This document shows positions 60,014 through 64,000 of a stretch of 64,000 bases of DNA, in pieces; the stretch's first letter is position 1; every line of letters starts with the position of its first letter. Source of the stretch: Iris pallida (lineage: Eukaryota; Streptophyta; Magnoliopsida; Asparagales; Iridaceae); assembly GCA_029216955.1 (NCBI GenBank), contig JANAVB010009598.1, positions 26,540,001 through 26,604,000 on the forward strand, given 5' to 3'. A program made the translations under genes and the position numbers. The notes beneath the pieces are model-generated. The model was not told the DNA's origin. It saw only the letters and a list, made by a program, of their open reading frames with translations, and ran no database searches.

Positions 60014-61534
60014 TCAGCGGTATAAGAGGGTACGTGACTCAATAGGTTGGAAAATTAGGGGGATGAGTTCAGTGGTACCAGTGGGCACATGACTCAAAAC
60101 TCTGGAAAATATTGTTTGAACATAGTATTTCTTCAGGAACTTGCCGTTGACGGGTAACATGAGCAAGTCTCCGTTCTGCTTGGCGAGGCGGTAAGCACCA
60201 TTGGAGAACACGGCCTCGATGATAAATGGGCCTTCCCATTTTGGCTGGAACTTGCCGGTGGTCTTGTGAGTCATGACCATTGGCCTCCTGACTGCCAAAA
60301 CAAGATCGTCCACTTGGAATGTTCTGACTTTGACCTTTTTGTTGAAGGCTCCTGAGATGCGTGCTTGGTATAATTCGATCCTTTGCTGAGCTAGGAGGCA
60401 TTTTTCATCTAAGGCCTCTAACTCTTGTAGTCGACGTCGGTAGTTATCATCCGTTGTCAATTGATAAGTGAGGGCAACTCGGAGTGAGGGAATCTGAGTC
60501 TCTAATGGGAGAACTGCCTCACTCCCATACACCAGAGAGAATGGTGTATTCCCGGTGGCTGTTTGAATCGTAGTGTGATAAGCCCATAAGCACTCGTCGA
60601 GCTTCTCGTTCCAGTCGCGTTTGTTGGAGGAGACAAATTTCTTGAGGAGTTTGATGATTGTTTTATTGAATGCCTCTGCTAACCCGTTTGCTGCCGGGTT
60701 GTATGGTGTCGAAGCGACATTCTGAATACGGTGTTTGTCGCAGAATCGGTAGAATGCGTGGCTTATAAACTGCGGACCATTATCATGGATGATCCTTCGG
60801 GGCAGTCCAAAGCGGTAGATGACGTGGTGCTTCAGGAAGCTGATTACGTTTGAAGTCTTGACTTCGGCGAGTGGGACAGCTTCTGCCCACTTTGATAAGT
60901 AATCAGTGATCGCCAGTATGAAGCGATATCCTCGGGAGGAAGGTGGGGTGATTGGACCAATGATATCCATTCCCCATGCTTCGAATGGCCAGGACGCCAC
61001 TGTCGGATGTAGAAATTCGAATGGTTGGTGAATGAAGTCTGCGTGGACTTGGCAGGCCTTGTATTTTCTGGCATAATCTATCGCATCAGCCACCATCGTG
61101 GGCCAGTAGTAGCCCATCCGACGAAGGCGATCTTGCAGCTTAGGGCCAGGCTGATGGGCCCCGCAGACACCGTTATGAGCCTCTCGCACGGCTTCTTTGG
61201 CTTCTGCGTTTGACAAGCACCGAAGTAGTAATCCGTCGTAGGAGCGGCGATACAGCATTTTCGTCTCTGTATCGTAGAAGAATCTGAGAGAACGACGTCT
61301 GATAGAAGTAGCCTCCTTCGGGTTCTCGGGTAGGATGTCGTAGACCATGAAGTCTATGAATGGTTGTCTCCAGTCTGGCGCTTCGTCGATTATCTGAGCA
61401 GAATAACTCGCCATGGCTTGGACGTTGTTCTTGGGGCAGACCAGCTCCTGGCCGATTACATCGACCGAATGATGAGAGTGGTTTGGCACTGCTAGGGAAG
61501 CAGCCAGGCCTGCTAGGGCATCAGCTTCGATATT
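60014..61534 (-). pseudogene. Element H integrase
   Basis: Minus-strand frame, open from just after a TAA (61535-61537) to its own stop at 60014. In order it shows the zinc-binding N-terminus (HNGVCGAHQPG, then YARKYKACQVHAD), the catalytic core with D (WGMDIIGPI), D (IHDNGPQFIS) and E (NGLAEAFNKTI), and the C-terminal RRPMVMTHK...GAYRLAKQNGDLLM. Integrase joins element cDNA to host DNA. In the HHCC region a tyrosine sits where the first zinc cysteine is expected (YKAC instead of a C-x2-C pair), probably a decay change. The catalytic D, D and E are all present. Confidence 0.92.
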
Positions 61535-62168
61535 TTAGAGTCTGGGGACGTGTTCGATGAAGAATCCCTCGAATGATGAGATAATGTTGATCGCTATTTG
61601 GTGGTAAGGGATCATGTCTTCATGGCGGACTTCGTACGTCCCCCGGATCTGGTTGACGATTAATTGCGAATCGCCGTATGCTTCAAGGTATTTTACCCCC
61701 AGTTCTCTTGCGAGTTTGAGGCCAATGACCAAAGCGTTGTACTCGGCCACATTGTTAGAGCAGGGTTCCGTGAGAGAGTAGGCGCGATTGATCACTAGCC
61801 CGGTAGGAGAGACCAATACTACTCCGACTCCGACGACGATGTTTTCCATGGGTCCGGTTCTTGAAGCGCCATCGAAGAACATCCGCCATATGTTATCGTG
61901 GGTGGTTGTATTTGAATCGGCGACCTCATCTGGGATTTTTTCGTATATTCTGGATGATTCTGATCCTGGATGGGCCGCCAAAAAGTCTGCCAGGGCTTGA
62001 CCTTTGATAGCCTTCTGTGGGACGAAGACCATATGATAGGGGGACAGCAATATCGCCCATGTAGCGAGGCGGGAGCTGAGTGCCCCTGGTTTGGTCATGA
62101 GGACCCTGAGAGGGTTGATTCGTGAGATCACATGTATGGTTTGCCCCGTGACATAGTGCCGCATCTTT
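61535..62168 (-). pseudogene. Element H second (archaeal-type) RNase H
   Basis: Frame with WRMFFDGASRTGPMENIVVG, NNVAEYNALVIGLKLAREL and YGDSQLIVNQIRGTYEVRHE, containing the D, E and D expected of an RNase H. A second RNase H after the connection RNase H is the hallmark of the Tat lineage. It begins in a different frame from RT (break near 62168) and is cut off from integrase by the TAA at 61535-61537, where Q or similar would be expected. Confidence 0.9.
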
Positions 62169-63372
62169 GAATGGCGAATACCAGGGCGAGGCATTCTTTC
62201 TCCACAGCGGTGTATCGGTGTTCGGGCCCGACCATCATTCGGCTGAGATAGTAAATAGCCTGCTCGTGGCCTGCATCGTTGTTTTGTGCCAGCAGGGCAC
62301 CGAGGGAGTGTTCTATTGCTCGTACATAGAGCAGGAATGGTTTTCCAGGGACCGGGGCCACCAGGACTGGAGGATTTGATAAATATTCTTTGATGTCATC
62401 GAAAGCGTGCTGGCATTCCTCGTCCCATACGAATGAGACTCCCTTCTTCATGAGGTGGGTGAACGGTCGGCATCGCCCGGAGAGGTTGGAAATGAACCTC
62501 CTGATATAAGCTAGCCTCCCTTGGAGGCCTCTAAGTTCACGAAGATTTCTCGGGGGACCCATCTCCATGATTGCCCTCGTTTTCTCGGGGTCTACATGGA
62601 TACCCCGTGCAGTGATGATGAAGCCCAAGAACTTCCCGCTGGATACGCCCAAGAACAATTTTGTAGGGTTCATCTTCAGATTGTGGGCTCGCATTAAGTT
62701 GAACACCATTCTCAGGTCTTGCAGATGATCCTCCTTACGGCGACTCTTGACGGCGATATCGTCGACATAGCATTCCACTGTCTTGTGCAAATGTTCTCTG
62801 AAAATGATACTCATGGCTCGCTGATATGTAGCGCCAGCATTCTTTAGATCGAATGGCATGACTGTGTAGCAGTATATGCCAATCGGGGTTCGGAATGAAG
62901 TGTGCTTTTCGTCGTCGGGAGACATCTTGATTTGATTGTACCCCGAGAATCCATCCATGAATGACATACGTTCAAAGCCGCATGTATTGTCGATCATGAT
63001 GTCTGTGATAGGAAGGGGAAATTTATCTTTGGGGCAAGCCTCGTTTAGGTTGCGGAAGTCGATGCAGATTCGAATCTTTCCATTCTTCTTGAGGACGGGT
63101 ACTATATTGGTGACCCAATCAGGATGTTGCTCTTCACGAATGAAGCCGTTGGCTCTTAACTTGTTGACTTCAGTTTCGATCGCGTCCATGACGCCTGGGC
63201 GGAAGCGTCGTTGTTGCTGCTTGACTGGCTTTGCATCTGGTCGTATATTAAGTTTGTGGAGAGCGATGTCAGGATTTAACCCCGGTATGTCTTCATAGCT
63301 CCAGGCGAACACATCAATATATTCTCTGACAAGTACTAACAGCGATTCTCGTTCTTCGTCAGTTAGGCTTTA
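62169..63372 (-). pseudogene. Element H reverse transcriptase and first RNase H
   Basis: Reads from DEERESLLVLVREYIDVFAW through the RT motifs ICIDFRNLNEACPKDKFPLP, MSFMDGFSGYNQIKMSPDD, VECYVDDIAVKS (YVDD at 62758-62769) and NPTKLFLGVSSGKFLGF. The RNase H block LYVRAIEHSLGALLAQ then EKECLALVFAIQR follows, where the frame breaks. A TAA at 63370-63372 interrupts the upstream frame. The YVDD box and motif wording are Tat-like. RT copies element RNA to DNA. Confidence 0.93.
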
Positions 63373-64000
63373 CTGATAAAGATCGGTTTTGGAGAAGATG
63401 TGCTGCCGAAATCCACTTATGACCTCATCTTCGGTAGGTTCTCTCAGTTCGAACCGCTTTTCCCATTGTGCGTCTAATTGCTGGGCCCATGCTCTAGCTC
63501 AAGGATTTCGGGATGTCTTCGTCTTCCTCGTAAGCGTCGGTGAATGCCATGTTGACTGACATAATTTGTCTGAACACATCTCCGATGCTGGTATCTGAGT
63601 TGGAAGTCGGTGATCCGGTTGAATGTGACTGCCAGTCGTATTCTTCATCTGAGCTTTCAGGGTCGTAGTAGGCGTTACATACCCTAAACCGTATCGAGTT
63701 TTGTTATAGTAGTTCCGTGGTTTTGCCCGCCGGGGCTGGCGTCTTCAAAGGTAATCGTCGTCCAGTGCCGTAGTTCAGTCCTGGCGTTTTCTCTAGCTCA
63801 TACCCCTGTTTTCTGCATGAGATATTTAGATTGAGGGCTATAGAGATACAGAGGCAGTCTTCCGATCTGACCCGAAGTCGACTTCTTCCATGGCGAGGGA
63901 TGCGGGTTGTTCGTCCGACCGAAGATGATTGGGTGGTCCCCTCCCTCGATTATTCGGTAAGCGTCTTCTACTGGAGTAAGTTGGATAGCGGTGTACACAT
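63373..64000 (-). pseudogene. Element H protease-RT linker, partial
   Basis: Pieces in two or more frames: EKRFELREPTEDEVISGFRQ (about 63395-63460) and, at 63798-63998, AYRIIEGGDHPIIFGRTNNP and YSPQSKYLMQKTG, then TAG. The latter matches the linker of D (21900-22260). Protease and gag of H lie beyond the window. Confidence 0.75.

Overview
The window looks like heterochromatic, repeat-rich DNA from a flowering plant with a large genome. I see no ordinary single-copy host gene, no tRNA or rRNA gene, and nothing prokaryotic. Almost every stretch is part of an LTR retrotransposon, a LINE, a short Helitron-like element or simple-sequence DNA. The lineages (Tekay/Del-like chromovirus, Tat-type Ty3/gypsy with a second RNase H, plant L1-type LINE) and an intron-bearing plant mobile domain gene point to a plant; I cannot name the species.

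Layout. 1-6909: minus-strand chromovirus A (pol, gag, 3.2 kb 5' LTR with a minisatellite), inserted in the 3' LTR of a related older element B (6910-9413). 9651-12756: 5' part of Tat element C. It is cut at 12757 by LTR-like repeat I (copy 1), which is itself split by the complete but pol-deleted Tat element D (13459-25825, target duplication CTAAT). D carries a minus-strand solo LTR J (19250-21621, duplication CAAGG). 27420-31571: long AT/CT microsatellites, a 211 bp Helitron-like element and worn minus-strand LTR junctions (K, L). 31572-33875: second copy of repeat I, which shows the empty site of D.

33911-52262: a minus-strand LINE remnant that received a solo LTR M (34317-35704, GAGCT), a gag-only element E (36280-51998, TGCAG) and the Tat element H (from 52263). 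E's left LTR holds a solo LTR F (36645-47394, GAAGT), which in turn holds a complete non-coding element G (37343-45197, TTTGG). These boundaries agree: after the insert is subtracted, E's two LTRs are 1749 and 1750 bp.

52263-64000: Tat element H on the minus strand, with its 3' LTR, pol (RT, RNase H, second RNase H, integrase) and, between pol and the LTR, a plus-strand four-exon gene with its own TATA box. That gene encodes a plant mobile domain (aminotransferase-like) protein with a coiled-coil C-terminus. It is the most interesting gene here: a captured or co-travelling antisense gene with introns. All coding remnants are damaged, mostly by TAG codons and transition-like changes, as expected for long-methylated DNA.
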